A stretch of 64,000 nt of DNA from Euonymus europaeus (lineage: Eukaryota; Streptophyta; Magnoliopsida; Celastrales; Celastraceae), in the NCBI GenBank assembly GCA_963580455.1, contig OY756963.1, positions 26,555,555 to 26,619,554 of the forward strand, in the 5' to 3' direction. The position numbers and the translations under genes are program-made. The number at the start of each line of letters is the position of its first letter. Positions within the stretch are counted from its first letter, which is position 1. Shown here piece by piece: positions 1 through 13,900 of this stretch. The notes beneath the pieces were generated by a model, which made no database searches, was not told where the DNA came from, and saw nothing but the letters and a program-made list of their open reading frames with translations.

Positions 1-559
1 AAGTGCCTTCTAGGTTTTTTTTATGGATCTTAAATGGAACTTATGACTTGTTAAAGCAACTAAAACAACTACATAAGCTTTAAGCAGAAATGATTTTTCT
101 CTTAAGGTATCGATATGGTTTGAGATAAACCCGAATTATGGAAATTTGTTTCCCTTCTGATTTTGGAAGCTGTAATTATTGATAAAAATTTCAATCAATA
201 CAAAGAACTACTTTCTTTTCCCACAGGGGGAAATATCTCTATGTCCTAATTAGTCCTTGGTTAGTTCTGCATTCACGGTAACGTAGAGCATCTAGAGGTC
301 TTTGAAACCATTGGGAGCCATTGCAGAAACAGTATTTCTACTTAGTTCTCCCGACGTTTGATAATGGAAGAGTCTGACAAAAGTTTCAGTTTCTGAATAT
401 GAAATATGAAAGATGGAACTCAAGATTCTCCATTCACTTATAGTATGGTTGAGAGTAAGATGTACCCCTACGGTGATTCTAGGCCCTAAGTTCTTCCACC
501 CTTTATTTTTCGTATAACTTCATCTGTTTGTACGAGTACCTTTACTCGTTTTAATACAG
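1..559. other. Upstream intron or flank of the CW zinc-finger gene; no exon recognised
   Basis: AT-rich sequence before the first recognisable exon. In homologues, the exon that precedes the 'LQDVLGHFQKDFEGG' block encodes an acidic 'ELEEGEA'-type N-terminus. I cannot find that block in any frame here, so it probably lies before the window. The stretch ends in a 3' splice site (TTAATACAG) at 559. Confidence 0.4.
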
Positions 560-3500
560 TTACTACCTTGAAGGATGACAAACTTCAAGATGTTTTGGGA
601 CATTTTCAGAAAGATTTTGAAGGTGGAGTTTCTGCTGAGAATTTGGGTAAGTGAATTTTTGTGTGGTGTGGTTTTAGGCTTGTAGCAAGCTCAAAGGGCC
701 ACAATGAATTCTTCTAAAGTAATAATACTGTTAATTTTGGAATGTTACATGCCTGTAGGGACAAAGTATGGTGGCTATGGTTCATTTCTATCAGATGATC
801 AGCTGTCTCCTGTTGCGTCTCGTCCTAGGGCTCCACCGAAAGTTCAGACCTACAATGCATCTATTTCACCAAGCAACTTGCATCAAACGGTACGGATTTG
901 TAGAGTAGATCAGTAGAACATATTAATACACCCATTGAATATAATGGAAAAGCCTTTGATAAGATGTTGGGTGATTTGGTAGTCTCTGTTTTGCCAACTA
1001 CTCATTGAAAGTTTTGTACAGGATGTCCATTGTGACTCCACAGCATTTGGTACTCATTCATTGAATGTTGGATCTGCTTCTCGTAATGGCTCGTCATTGC
1101 CTTCACTGAAGTTTTCCTCCATTAATGACGTGTCTAAGCAAGACATTCGCCCGCCCGCTTATTTTTCTGAAGGTTTTACTGTTGCACATGAATCCTCAGA
1201 CAGGAAATCTTCTAATTTTCCAGACAAGAAAAATTTGAGGTTCCGAATCAGAGTGGGTTCTGATAAATTGTCGACAGGAAAGAATACTGAAATATACAGT
1301 GGTCTTGGCCTTGATGGGTCGCCATCTTCATCACTTGGTGAGAGTCCTTCAGAAAGTGAAGGGACATCTCATGAACATCTTGAGGCACCTTTTGAATCTC
1401 CGACAAGTATCATACAGGTGAATTGCTTCTTTACAATTTGAATACTTTTTGTTTATTTTTTCTATTGTGCATAACTAATTGGAGTTGATTCAATGCATGA
1501 TCAGATCATGACTTCCTTTCCTGTGCTTGGAGATCTATTATTATCACCTCTTGCTGATGCTCTAACGCACTTGAAAGAAAATGAGAAGCTGCCAAAATAC
1601 AGTGGATCCATGCCTGTTCGAATGGTTGGTCCAAATAGTTCCAAGACTAAACTGAATGCAATTCATTCTTCGAGGGGTGATGGGAAAGTGTTAGGAGAGA
1701 AGAGAACAAGATCGGTAGAGAATGATTTTTGTACAGAAACCGAATTTAATAGTGGCAGTCGTAGAGATGCTCAGAATGCCATTGGTGCTTTGTCAAGAAA
1801 TGAGGCCGACCCAGACACATTGGCTTGTGAGGAGCTTGTTTCTAGTACCTTAAAGCTTCCACTCCTGTCTAATTCACATACAACAGTTGGTGACTCAGCA
1901 AAAGTCATGGGTAGGGTTTCTCATATGTCCGAAGATGCTTGCAAGGGTATCATGAGGGAAAAGGTACCCTCTGATTGCACGAAAGATGAACCTTTGGGGC
2001 CAATTTTTGCCCAAGAGGATGACTGGGTTGGGAAGTCTGATCCAGTTCTGAAAATACGGGAAGGCAGAAATGTTGGTTGTCTTGACAAAGGTTCAGGCTA
2101 CCCAAGGAAGGACCTGGAAGGAGAAAAACCACGCAACTCTGTCCAGACTGACTCTAATTTTCCTAAGGGAGGGAATGTGGAACTTACCGATCTTCCCCAA
2201 AAAAAGGCTTACCAAAAATTTGTTTCCCAGGGAGAGGAAATTATGCAGTTACCTCCTAACAAGGAGTTACCATCTTCTGGGGGAAAAAAGAAAGTGAAGG
2301 TGAGCAAAAGTCATAATATACGAGATGCAGATGCGTCAAAAAAAAGCTCAAGGGTTGGCTCTTCTTTGGTGCCAAAAAATAATAAGGGTTCTCATGATGG
2401 TTTTGCAACTAAAAGAGAGTATGAAAATTCAAAACTACCAAAAACTACTGAAAAGGCTGAAGATACATATAGAGAGATTTTTGGTGATACGTTAGAATTA
2501 GAAAAAGAAGAAAAACAATTAAGTTCGCCGGAAATGCCTGGTGAAAAGAGGCTGAAGGATGATATGGTCATTGATAAAAGCACGTATTTCAGTAGCAATG
2601 CTTTAAAAGAGAGGTCAAGTGGTAAGAAAATGGATAAGGCATCTACATCAGAAGCATATCCTCAATCAACTTCAAAAGTCACTTCTCGCCATGGAAATGG
2701 ACCTTTTTGTGATGCAGCTTCTGCGGCAGCTGCCTCTGAGGATAATTGGGTCTGTTGTGACAAATGTCAGAAATGGCGGCTTCTTCCACTTGGTAAAAAT
2801 CCCAATGACCTACCTGAGAAGTGGCTGTGTAGCATGCTTGACTGGCTGTAAGTGATAAATTTTTGCATTTCAGACATTTTAGTAATTCATATCATGCTGA
2901 AACCTCCAAAGTTATTAGTTTGGCATATTGTTTCAAAAGAAAAAGATCAATATCAATGATCCAAACCCCCCCTCCCCCTTCCCTCTCGCTCAACATCTGA
3001 AGTTTGACTATCTTAATTTTTTTAGGCCTGGGATGAATCGATGTAGTTTCAGCGAAGACGAAACAACAAATGCCCTCATTGCATCTTACCAAGTCCCTGC
3101 CCTAGATACTAAAAAAAATGTTCAAAGTAATCCTGATGTGGCTGTATTGGAAGGTATCTTTGCTGATGCTTTGAATCACAATCAAAATGATTTGAGATTT
3201 GGTATGCATGTCATGGCTGCTGCTGGTGGCAAGAAGAAGCATGGTCCAAAAGAAATATCAAATGCAGCTGATAAAGCTGGTAACTTTCAGTCCTCCAATT
3301 CTGTGAAGAAGAATGTGCAGACATCTGTCAAAAATGGAAGCTTAAATGATAATAATTCGTCTCCTGGGGTAAGGGAACCTTATTTTCCTCAGCTACGCAG
3401 GCAAAGTGAGTTCACTCCGGAGAGGCATAAACATAAGCAAATTGAGAAGCATAAAGTACATGAGAACAACTCTACTGGAGGTATTGCATTAAATCAGACT

Positions 3501-6500
3501 TTAATTGTGCTTGTGAAATTCTCTTATCTTAAACTATGCTATTCACATCTTTGGTAAAACATGTACACAGGTATTACCAAGGGTTCTAAGTTAAAAAGCA
3601 GAAGAGACTCCGATCTTAATGGGTCAACAGCATCAAAGAAAATCAGGACTGAGAGTTTGCATTGTACAGATGAAGATTGGATGTCTGATCATAGTGAAGG
3701 TGTCGGGAAGGTGGGCCATAGTTCAGGCACTGATTCACATATTATTTCATCTGTTAAGGATAGGCCTAGATACAATGAACGCTCTTCTTCTAAGGACTTA
3801 AAACGTGATAAAAGGGACAAGCTGCAGTTTTCAGTTAAACAACCAAAAGACCGAGTTGTGGCATCCATGGATAATGGGTCCATGCGTATGGAAAACAATG
3901 AAGCTAGAGATATCATGGTGAAAAAGAGGATAATGAAGGAAAATCACGACTCTAAGATTTATCCAGGCTCTATTTCCAATAAAGGGCATCGTCTCCAGGA
4001 TGACAGAATCTTTGCTAGGGAAGTGTTCAGTGAGAATGACAATAGGAAGGCAAAGAAGGCCCGTGTATCCAAGTCTGAGGAAAAACATTCTATTGCAAGT
4101 AAAGGCAATGGTAGAACAGACAAAAAAGACAGTCACAGAAAGAGTCAGCAAACAAGGCTAGATCTAGGGAGCAATCAGTCTCAGCGGAGCTTGGAAGGTA
4201 TTGATTCTTTGAAAAGGGATTCTGGACGCATACAGCCTTCTGTAGCTGCTCCTTCAAGCTCTTCTGAGGTTTCTGTTTCTACTAAAAGTAAAGCCAGCTT
4301 CCGTGAAGCAAGGGACTCACCTGCGGAATCAGTTTCATATTCTCCGATGAGAGTTGAGAATCCAGATACGCTCATTTCAGCAAAAAAGGGTCTCATGGTG
4401 AAAGATGACTCTTGCAATGCTGATCATTTTGTTGTGAATAATCCAAGAAGACGCTCAGATGATGAAAATGAAGGTGAGGGTAATCGATTAGGGAAAGTGA
4501 GGAAGGAGAAACATTCTGAAATGGCGCATCACGGTTCTCATGAGTCCTTTGTTCCTGATTTTCTGGACAAGGGCTTGAGCCACCTTTCTAGTGCTGAAGG
4601 TGAAGCACATACTGCATCTGCTTCTGATATTGCAAACCACCACTTTACAAATGGTGATGCTACTCAGCTAGACCAAGTTTCTCGATATCACAGTAAACCA
4701 ACAACTTTTGACCAAGATCTTAAAGAGGAAAGACGGAATGAAAATACTTACTGTGCTCATGGATCTGACCCTAGGAAGTCTGGAGAGGGTTCGTCTTTGC
4801 ATTCTAAGAATAAGAACCAGAATTCTAATTCCAAGTTTGGGGTAAACAATTCCAAGCTCGCGGGTCCTGTTGATGCATTGCAAGATCATCAAACTTCCTC
4901 TAAAGTAAAACCTAGGCGTAAAACCAAACCTCAGGATAAGTTCGTGGTTGACTTTGATGAAAATGGAGATAGATATCTTGGTAAAGACTCTTCCAGAAAA
5001 TCATCAAGTGAGAGTAGTAAAAGGGAGAGTCACTTAAATTTAGGTGGAAATGGTGCTGCAGACATCAAGTTAGAACCTATTCACAGCCAGGATCAAGCTT
5101 CTACACCAAAGCAGTGTCTGCCGCAAAACTGCAAGGGAGAAAGATCTTCAAAGAAGATCCAGTCTTACGAAACTGATAAAGCCGTGATAGTCTGTGGGCA
5201 AGGGAAGTCACTATCAGCAGAACCCTTTGAACGAGCTCAGAATGGGGCAATATCTGTATTATCTGCGCCAGATTCTGGGTCCCAAAATGGAAATGGAGCA
5301 AACAATCTGCCATCAGAAGCCTCCGAAGTGGAAAATGCATTAAAGGCCCCTAGACAGTTAAGAAATCCTGATCATCAGAGTAGGTTTCAGCGGATTATCC
5401 CAAGACATTCCACTGCAAATGGGCACAAGGTTGGGGATCCTGATGCCCCAAGTCCAGTTAGAAGGGATTCCTCCAGTCATGCTGCTGCCAACCTTATCAA
5501 AGAGGCTAAAAATTTAAAGCATATGGCAGATCGCCTCAAGGTTGTTACTGATTGTTAGTTTGTCTTCTTGCTTTTTTATATGCCCTAACTCTTAAATAGA
5601 TTTTTTCTGTTGCAGAATTCTGGGTCCAGTGTAGAGAGTACAGGGCTGTACTTTCAGGCAGCTCTCAAGTTTCTTCAGGCTGCCTCTCTATTAGAGTGTA
5701 GTGGTGGTGAAAGCAGGCATGGAGAGAGTCAGTCAATGCATATTTATGGTAGCACTGCGAAACTCTGCGAGTAAGTCAAAATACATCAGTTTATTTGTGA
5801 AAACTCAAAATCATGTATTAACATGTTCTTTCTCTTTGGTTTTGGGTTCATGTCACTGAGCAAAAGAAGTTTGTGATATATTGATGATGCCTCATTGCCT
5901 TGCATTGTCTCTGGAGGAGTTTGATGCTTTATGTTTTAACTTGCTGATTGTCTTTGAAAGTTCATGTTGAGTCAATGGCATAGTTAGGTCATTTTTCAAG
6001 CTGGGAATCACTTTTAGTTCTTGTGACTTTCACGATTAAGTGAGGAATGGATGGTGTTTTTGCGGTTCTTTCTCTTCCACGTTTGTATTTACTTAACTGC
6101 TTATGAAGGCTTTTTGTGGAACAAGTGACATTCTAGTTGTGAGTTTGATACAATAGAGTTCTCAGGGATGTTCAATTCCTCCATGCTTTTGGCTTTGTAC
6201 TTTAGGACACAAATGTTAAATCCCAGAAATAAGAAGTGCTACCAAGATTAATATGCCCATTTTTTTTCCTTTTTCCATTCTTTGTTTTATCCCCTTTTGC
6301 TTCCGCTGTGGGTGATTTCACATCTCTTGATCTGATTGAGATCATTTGAGTATTTTTTCAGCTATGGAACTCTTTTGTTTGTTCTCACCAAAATTTTCAT
6401 ATATTATCTGCATTTCAGATTTTGTGCACATGAATATGAAAAATGCAAAGACATGGCTAATGCTGCTCTGGCATACAAATGCATGGAGGTGGCATACTTT

Positions 6501-7787
6501 AGGGTAATTTATTCCAAACGTGCCAGCGCAAACAAAGATCGGCGTGAGTTGCAGACAGCTCTGCAAATAGGTCTGCATTATCTAGAATAATTAATGATTT
6601 GGAATTATGATTTTTACTTATGGTTGGAACTTTTCCTTTTACTTCCTTATCCTGTCGAGTTTGTTAACTGGGACTTGGGCTGCTGCTTAAGGGTGACTAA
6701 TTGGCAAATTCCATCCGCTCTTGCACATTTTTCGAGGTTCAAAGCCTAATAATGAGTATAAGATGCACTCCACAGTCAGAAAACACTGAACGGTTCCAAT
6801 TTCTTATAGTCCTATAGCAGTTGGCTTGCTCAAGATATTACGCTTGTTCTGGTAGTGCTAATAATAAATGAGAATTTATCTGTCCTCTGGATATACATGA
6901 TCTTCTTTTTAACATTTCATTAGGTGAGTCACCTTCATCTTCTGCTTCGGACATTGATAACTTGAACCAGCCAACAGTGGATAAAGTTCCCTTACCCAAA
7001 GGTGTCAGTCCTCCTCAAGGTGCTGGAAATCCTGTGATTGCTGCTCGAAACCGTTCACATTTTGTGAACTTGCTTGATTTTGTAAGTTAATTTTATTTTC
7101 CTTGCACTTCTGTATGTTATTTCTTGTATGTTGTCGGCTGTCCTGTTTCCTAAATTATATCAGAAAGGAATTTAGCTTCGGGCACAACTATGATAAAAGT
7201 AGACTGTAGGATTATGTTTTTGGTTGATTCGGAGTTGCAACTGAGAAGCTTTGAGGAAAGGATGGATATACTGACATATTTCAACTTTCCTATAATATGT
7301 CAAGTCATGTTTGCAACTTGCTAGATGCATCCATTTTAAACCTGTATCACTTATTATGTTGCATCATGCGTGCACATGTGAAGCATGTAAAGTCTGTTGT
7401 GTGGTCTTGGCTATAAATCCAAGGCTACACCCTTTGTTGAAGGCTGTTGATGGATTAAAATTATTCTTAATTTCCATTCTATTTCTGCGAAACATGTTTC
7501 TATTGGCAGTATTCAACTTGTGTTAACCACATTTATGGCTCTCTATATGATTTATATGTGACCAACAGTTTACTAAATGGGATGACTTGCAGGCTCAAGA
7601 TGCAATTTTTGCCATGGAAGCCACCAGAAAATCACAGATTGCTTTTGAAGCTGTTAGTGTAAGCTTGGCAGGAGGTCAATACAAAGAGGGTATTTGTTCG
7701 ATTAAAAGGGCTCTTGAATTTAACTTTCGAGATGTAGAGGGATTACTACATCTGGTACGGCTTGCAGTGGATGCCACCAGTCGTTAG
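560..7787 (+). CDS. CW-type zinc-finger nuclear protein, 5' end outside the window
   Basis: Large plant CW-domain protein; the family is predicted to be nuclear and CW modules bind histone H3 methylated at K4. I read ten coding exons: 560-646, 759-889, 1022-1417, 1505-2847, 3026-3480, 3571-5540, 5616-5770, 6419-6570, 6924-7081 and 7593-7787. They join in frame to about 1680 codons ending at TAG. The first visible exon gives 'LQDVLGHFQKDFEGGVSAEN', a family signature. The CW finger lies near visible residues 617-665: NWVCCDKCQKW, then KWLC, then NRCSF across the 2848-3025 intron, so all zinc Cys and the aromatic-cage Trp are present. The middle is Ser/Lys-rich and disordered, with many basic clusters. 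The conserved C-terminal part (5616-7787) has the helical 'YFQAALKFLQAASLLE' block and ends in LVRLAVDATSR. Remembered Arabidopsis relatives are At3g62900 and At4g15730. Family assignment is firm; the start is missing. Confidence 0.9.
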
Positions 7788-10610
7788 AGTCCCAGTGTTT
7801 GTGGGTACTCTGTTATCCTTATGATTTATTTTTTTTCGATTTTGGTTGGTGCAATCTTTGGTATCAAGACTCTGAGGAGGAAAGAAGATGAGCTGATTTT
7901 TTTCTGCTGCACCACTTCTGTTAATAACTCTTTTGCACAACAACTCGATGAGGTCTATACCTATGTGCAGTGCAGGATAATTTTCGGCGTATATCATTTC
8001 CGTGGTTCTGCTTCCTTTCTGACATGAGAGAGGACCAGAATTACTGAACCCACACCAAGATTGGTACCAGGTGTTCATAAGGCTTCTGGAGAAAATAATA
8101 TTGTGTTTTGTACAAATAGTAAGATTTAGTTGTCAAACTGGAGACTGGTTGAAGATGTAAATGTGTATAGAGAACCAGGTGAAAATGTGCTGTGTTAAAG
8201 TTCAGATACAGAGGTTGCCATAATTGGGGCATTTTTCACTGCGGCTTTGATTCCTTCTGTCCCGCTAATTTGTCACCTAATGATTTCGTTGAGACGTCTT
8301 TTGGAGGGGAAGACCACCAGCTATTTGCCTCAGCTTATCGATCTCGTTTTACAGTCAACTCAATCCATCATCATTCTTTTGTCCCTTTGTGTCAGGAAAA
8401 CATACTAGATGGCAGTCTCAGGTTGGCTTCCAAGCTGTTCTCACAATCTTGTATCTTTCTCCACACATTGATCCTTTTGCTTCTATTTCTCCTCGTCTTA
8501 TTTTGATTTCTCTGTATCTGTGCAGGTTGTTTTATCCAGCTTAAATCCTATTCTTTATGGTTTAGAGAGACAATAGACAGCGGAATTTTGATTAGTAGTT
8601 ATACTCATGTTGATCCAACTGCCAAGGCGCTGGAGTTATTTTCATAACAGGTTGGTTGAGTTTTAATTAAGAACTATGACGATAATATATGCCCCTCTTG
8701 ACCATTCTCTCACTCCCTCTTTGACGTTGTGGCAGGGGTTATTGTTTTCTGTATATACATAATACAATCCATGAGTGCTCTTTGTTTAGGGGTAAGCTCA
8801 TTCTTCCATTGTTTTCCTTGTGAAAACATAATTTTCTTGATTGGTGATTATTGTGTCTTCTATTTATTTTCAAATGACTCGTAATGAACAGTAAGTGATC
8901 AAAATCTAACTAAAGAAGATGTTTTGGTTTCAGGTTGGAGCAAGGCGGTCGGTTCCTGCGCTGGTTGTTTTGGCTACCGGACTGTTCACGACAAATGAAA
9001 CCGGCCCCGTTACCTTAACGCTGCTGACAAACTGTAGTAAACTGTAATGTAATACAGGTACTGTAGCATAAACATTTGTTCAAGAAAGTCATAATAAATT
9101 TTTGAAATCTTGTTATTACTGAAGATTGTGCATTGATGAAAATGAGCTCTTTTATGTTGGGAGATCAGCAGCTGGGACTGGAACTAATTAGCTTGTGCTG
9201 GCCGTCTCTCGGTCCAGCAGGAATTAGGCCCAAAACTAAAAATTGGGCCTGATGACCTTTAGAATAGTCCTGTTGGTTTGCTAGCGGCCTAGCACTCTTG
9301 CTGAAGAATATGCCATCTTGCCCGCTTTAACCGGCCCATCAACCCAAATTTTAGAGACTATATAATTGTCCGCAAATCTACCCTCACTTTAGTTATGTTG
9401 TTTGGAAGAAACTAGGTGTATATTCGATGATCTAAACATTGATATAAGTATAATTTCTGCATTTAATATTTCGTAGTAAGAGTCTGTAATTGATGTACAA
9501 TATTAGAATGAATGTTAGTGATTTTTGTATCTAACATATGAAGAGTCATGTCCTTTTGGGTTGATAATACACAACATAAGATGCGATTTTAGGGATTCCA
9601 AACATAAAACCCATTTTTTTATTTTTTATTTTAAATTTTTGTATAAAATCAAAAATCACATGTATAATGCATTATACAGTGATGGTTTGTTTCTTTTATG
9701 TTTGGATAACAATGAAATGTGAACGCTTAGAGTAATCAACATTGAAATCTCATAACAATTATTATTATTTCTAAAAAAAAATGGTTCTTAAAATTCTTGA
9801 TAATATGTGAATACACGCAATTACTTTTAGTTGAAACTATAATTTATTTATTTTTAAAAAATGGTAGAAGCACAACTTTTGATAATATGTAAACAAACGT
9901 GATTCTTTGAGTCCTCAACTTTATTGTTTTTTACTTCTTCCGATTGGATAAGGACACAACTCTTTGATCATAATATGCGAATGAATATGTCACTATTTAT
10001 TTTTTAAAAATTTAATTAAAATTAATTGATATTCCACATGGCAGCATGTGGTTACTTCTATTTTGAGATCTTTATGTTAGTTAATAGTATTGATAGTCAT
10101 TTCACATTGTAGTCTCATTTGTTCTCGATTCTGTTCACGATTCTATTTGCTGGAGATTTTTGTACACTAGTGTTGTTTAAATGATAAAGTACTACCCAAT
10201 AGATTGAGTTAGAGTTATTTATAAGAAAGAATAAAGTGTAGTTAAATATATGTATCATTGGTTTAAGGAACAACGTGTATTTTGACGTATAATAGGTATT
10301 ATGATTGGTGGTGCTAGTCATCCAAAAATAAAACATCTCAAAATCTTTATAATTTTATGTGATAACATATACATCACAGGATTTGAAAGTAAATTCAGGA
10401 TTTAAAATTTAAATTCACAGAAAATGTCTTTATTAAGACACTTTTAGAATGTTTTTTGTTAGGATACTAACATTTTGGATTATGATATAAATTTTATTTT
10501 AAGGTGTGGTATAAATTTTATTTCATCAAAAATTTTATTTTAAGGTGTGGTCATGGTTTGAACTTTGAAGTTTAAAACACTACATCATCAATCACTGCAA
10601 AACCCATATT
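7788..10610. other. 3' flank of the CW gene and intergenic DNA
   Basis: No convincing coding sequence. The first ~1.3 kb may be a long or spliced 3'UTR: pyrimidine tracts with AG occur around 8510-8530 and 8920-8935, and AATAAA-like signals sit near 9090. From 9100 to 10600 the DNA is AT-rich and low complexity. GGCCCA/TGGGCC words also occur at 9220-9350 but are far from any start codon. Confidence 0.5.
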
Positions 10611-10613
10611 TTA

Positions 10614-10645
10614 TGGGCCGGGCTGATTGGGCCTGTCAGGCCCGT
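10614..10645 (+). promoter_or_regulatory. Site II (TGGGCC) cluster upstream of LD
   Basis: Two TGGGCC words (10614-10619 and 10628-10633) and a nearby AGGCCC occur in about 30 bp, some 340 bp before the LD start codon. Site II elements bind TCP factors and are common in promoters of housekeeping and growth-linked plant genes. Function here is inferred from motif and position. Confidence 0.5.
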
Positions 10646-10834
10646 GTTGAAGAATGTAAGGATGCAGACTGAGACCGCTGTACGCGTCTAGAGCAGCTAA
10701 AATGCACGAACGGCCTTTTTGTTCCAGTTGTTCTTTGGGGTTGGGGGCCTTTCTTTCCTGCGCGTTTGCACTTTGCACCCTCTTGCAGTCCTTCCCGTCT
10801 CCGAATCCCCTACACATTCTTTTTTGTAATCACC

Positions 10835-10849
10835 AAACCCTAACCCTAA
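10835..10849 (+). promoter_or_regulatory. Telo-box in LD promoter or 5'UTR
   Basis: AAACCCTAACCCTAA, two overlapping telomere-type repeats, lies 137 bp before the LD ATG and about 200 bp after the site II cluster. In plants, telo-boxes near the transcription start act with site II motifs in growth-linked promoters and can also recruit Polycomb through telomere-repeat-binding proteins. Confidence 0.6.
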
Positions 10850-10985
10850 TCATATCCCGTGAGTAGAAATTATTGTTAATTCACTCATTGCATTGGAAAG
10901 ATCGATTAGTTATTCTTTAATCGAATGCCTGGATTGCATTCTTCTGGTGCTTTGGTATTCAGAGCTCCAAAATTCGGGTTCAATC

Positions 10986-13900
10986 ATGGAGGCGTTGAAG
11001 GACAATTTAGAAGTGGTAGAGATCGGGAGCTCAGTGGAATCGTTTCAAAAATTATTGAATTCACAGAAGGATCTTTTCCACAGTCAGATCGACCAGCTCC
11101 AGGGAATCGTCGTCACTCAATGCAAGCTCACCGGCGTCAACCCTCTATCTCAAGAGATGGTGCGTATTTCTTGAATCTCAAAATCTGATCAGTAAGAAGT
11201 TTATACCTAGGAGGGTCATCAGATAATTTGGGAGTTGTCTTAACTGCCGTAACTTGTTGCCAGTCTATTTAGTTGGATGAATTATGAGGCTTTTGTTTAT
11301 ATTAATGTCTTCTTGTACTAAATTGGTAAAGCACTATAGGGTTGATTGTTTCCTCTGCAATCTACAATGCTTACTCTGTTTCAACACCTGCTAGAGGTTG
11401 TGGCAGTTCAATTAGGTTGAATTGTAATGGTATCTAATCTAGTGTGGTGGGCATGGCAGCGTTGCACGAACTATCGCCTGAGTAGGAACACTCTTTTTAA
11501 CTAGCCGCTTAGGTTCATACATTTGGGGTATTAGTTTATCTGTTCTCCTAATATGGTGCTAGCTGACGAGTATCTTCTTTTTCCTGTTTTTTTTTTTCAA
11601 TCCTCTGCAGGCAGCTGGTGCCCTGTCAATAAATATTGGTAAGTCTTGGTGGTTCATATATTGTGATTATGTATCATGTCTTGTTATTCCTTTATTATTT
11701 GAGTGACCTAATAGACCTCGAGGAGATTTGGATTCTGCTTTTCTGTTTTCACTTTGCATGGTCTTAAGAATTTGAGAGCATATTGAAATAATTTCAAGTT
11801 TGTTCAATCTACCATCAATTTGAGAATTTTTTTGAATGATGAATGTTATCATCTTATACAAATCTTACTGAAAGGGGAAATTTGGCCATGTGGTAAAGGT
11901 TTTTCACCACAATTTAGGTAGGTGCCATAGTTTCAAATATTTTAATCAACCTCTATGTTATGCAGTAGTTAAAGTGTTAAACACCTTTAAAAAATTATAG
12001 TTTTAAAATGTAAGGGCGTTGTCACCCTTTTGGAGCCCACTGTTTCCTCACTTCTCAAATTGTATTGTTCAGTCCACGACTTGTCTATTTATTGCAATAT
12101 GTGAGATTATTTATCATTCAGACAATTTGACTGAGCACTGCTGCTATTATTTAGTCTGCATTATTTTGCTGGCTAAAGGTGATGTACGTGATGAATTTAT
12201 AATAGTCATTTATATGTGGATCTGGTATTTTACTGACCACCATCTTTCTATGTTCTAAATTTTGACAGGAAAAAGACCGAGAGATTTGCTAAATCCGAAG
12301 GCTGTAAAGTATATGCAAGAAGTTTTCTCCATAAAGGATGCAATTAGTAAGAAGGAGTCTCGTGAGATAAACGCTCAATTTGGCGTTACAGTCACACAGG
12401 TTCCACTGCCCACACCTTTTTATACTTAATGGCAGTATCTTTCACTTTATCATTTTTGGTTTTAGTCAATATGATATGAACTAATCTATTACCACATATG
12501 CTTGCTTATTTGGAGCTGGTAATGGGAATACAACTTTAACAATTCTTTTTATCCCTTTCTTGTCTCATGTTGTCATTAATCCTACCTGGATCAACTTTAA
12601 ATTGATGGATAATGAGTCTTCGCACTCTGGTCACATTTTGAATAGGTTCGGGAATTTTTCACTAGCCAGCGTGCAAGAGTGAGAAAATTAGTACGATTAT
12701 CACAGGAGAAAGCCATTAGGTCTGTCGCTGATAAACAACCTCAGGATGGGATCCTAGCAAGCTCAGATTCTGATTACATGATGGCTATTGATCCAGTTCC
12801 TTTGAACAGCGTTGGCCCTGTCACTATAGAAGAAGCACCATCTTCTTCAACGCAAGATGATACTCCCCCTGGCTTGAATGACTCAGATAAACATTTTGTT
12901 TATAATATTTTTAATATGTTGCGAAAGGAGGAAACATTTTCTGGGCAGGTGAAAGTGATGGAATGGATTGTGCAGATAAAAAATCCTTCAGTAATACAAT
13001 GGTAATTGCCAATCTGTTTTTTCCATTCAAGTTTTATAATATATTGTTTTACTGTTTTCAATTTTATTAGATCCAACATTTTCTTTTATGCATGCAGGTT
13101 TTTAACTAAAGGTGGTTTAATGATTTTAGCAACATGGTTGAGTCAAGCAGCTGCTGAAGAACAAACAAGTGTCGTTTTTGTCAGCCTCAAGGTATATTCT
13201 GATTTCTCTTATAGATTTTCTTTTATTTTGCTTTGTCACCTTGGGTAGGTTATTTTATGTGTTACCACTTGCAGGTTCTCGGTCATCTGCCCCTACATAA
13301 AGCCCTTCCTGAGCATATGTCAGCCATACTGCATAGTGTTAACAGATTGAGATTTTATAGGACATCAGGTGCACCTTTTTTTTTCCCTCAACCTCTTATT
13401 CGTCTCCCTCTCCTTCTCTGTCCTTTCTTTCTGCCTACATCTATATGTGTGAATTTATTCCCTTTCTTGTACTCTTCTCTTTTGATTAAATCATCAACTC
13501 AGCATTACATTAGGAATCAGTGAATCAATGCTGATGCCTATATCTATGCAGAGGTTAATTTGGATAATAAAGGGAAAATTTGTATGTTAAGGGATATAAA
13601 ATTCATTTCAAACTGTGAATTTAGGTTTTGGTATAAAATGTTCGGTAGACTTCTTGGGGAAAAAATACTATGATTTGTCTATGAATATCTCCCTATTTTG
13701 TTATTGCTGTTGTTGCTGTGGTTGTCATTTTTACCTTTGTGACAAGAATCTTTTTGAGCTTTTCTCGCATTTGTCTTTGTTCCTTATGGTAATTTGAATC
13801 TCATGAATCTGGTTTGAAGATCAGACATATCAAACAGGGCAAGGGTTTTGCTAGCAAAATGGAGCAAGATGTTTGCAAGAAGCCAAGCTGTGAAGAAACC

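Noticed and set aside
3689..4151. Antisense open frames in the CW gene exon
   Set aside because: Shadows of the large Ser/Lys-rich coding exon.
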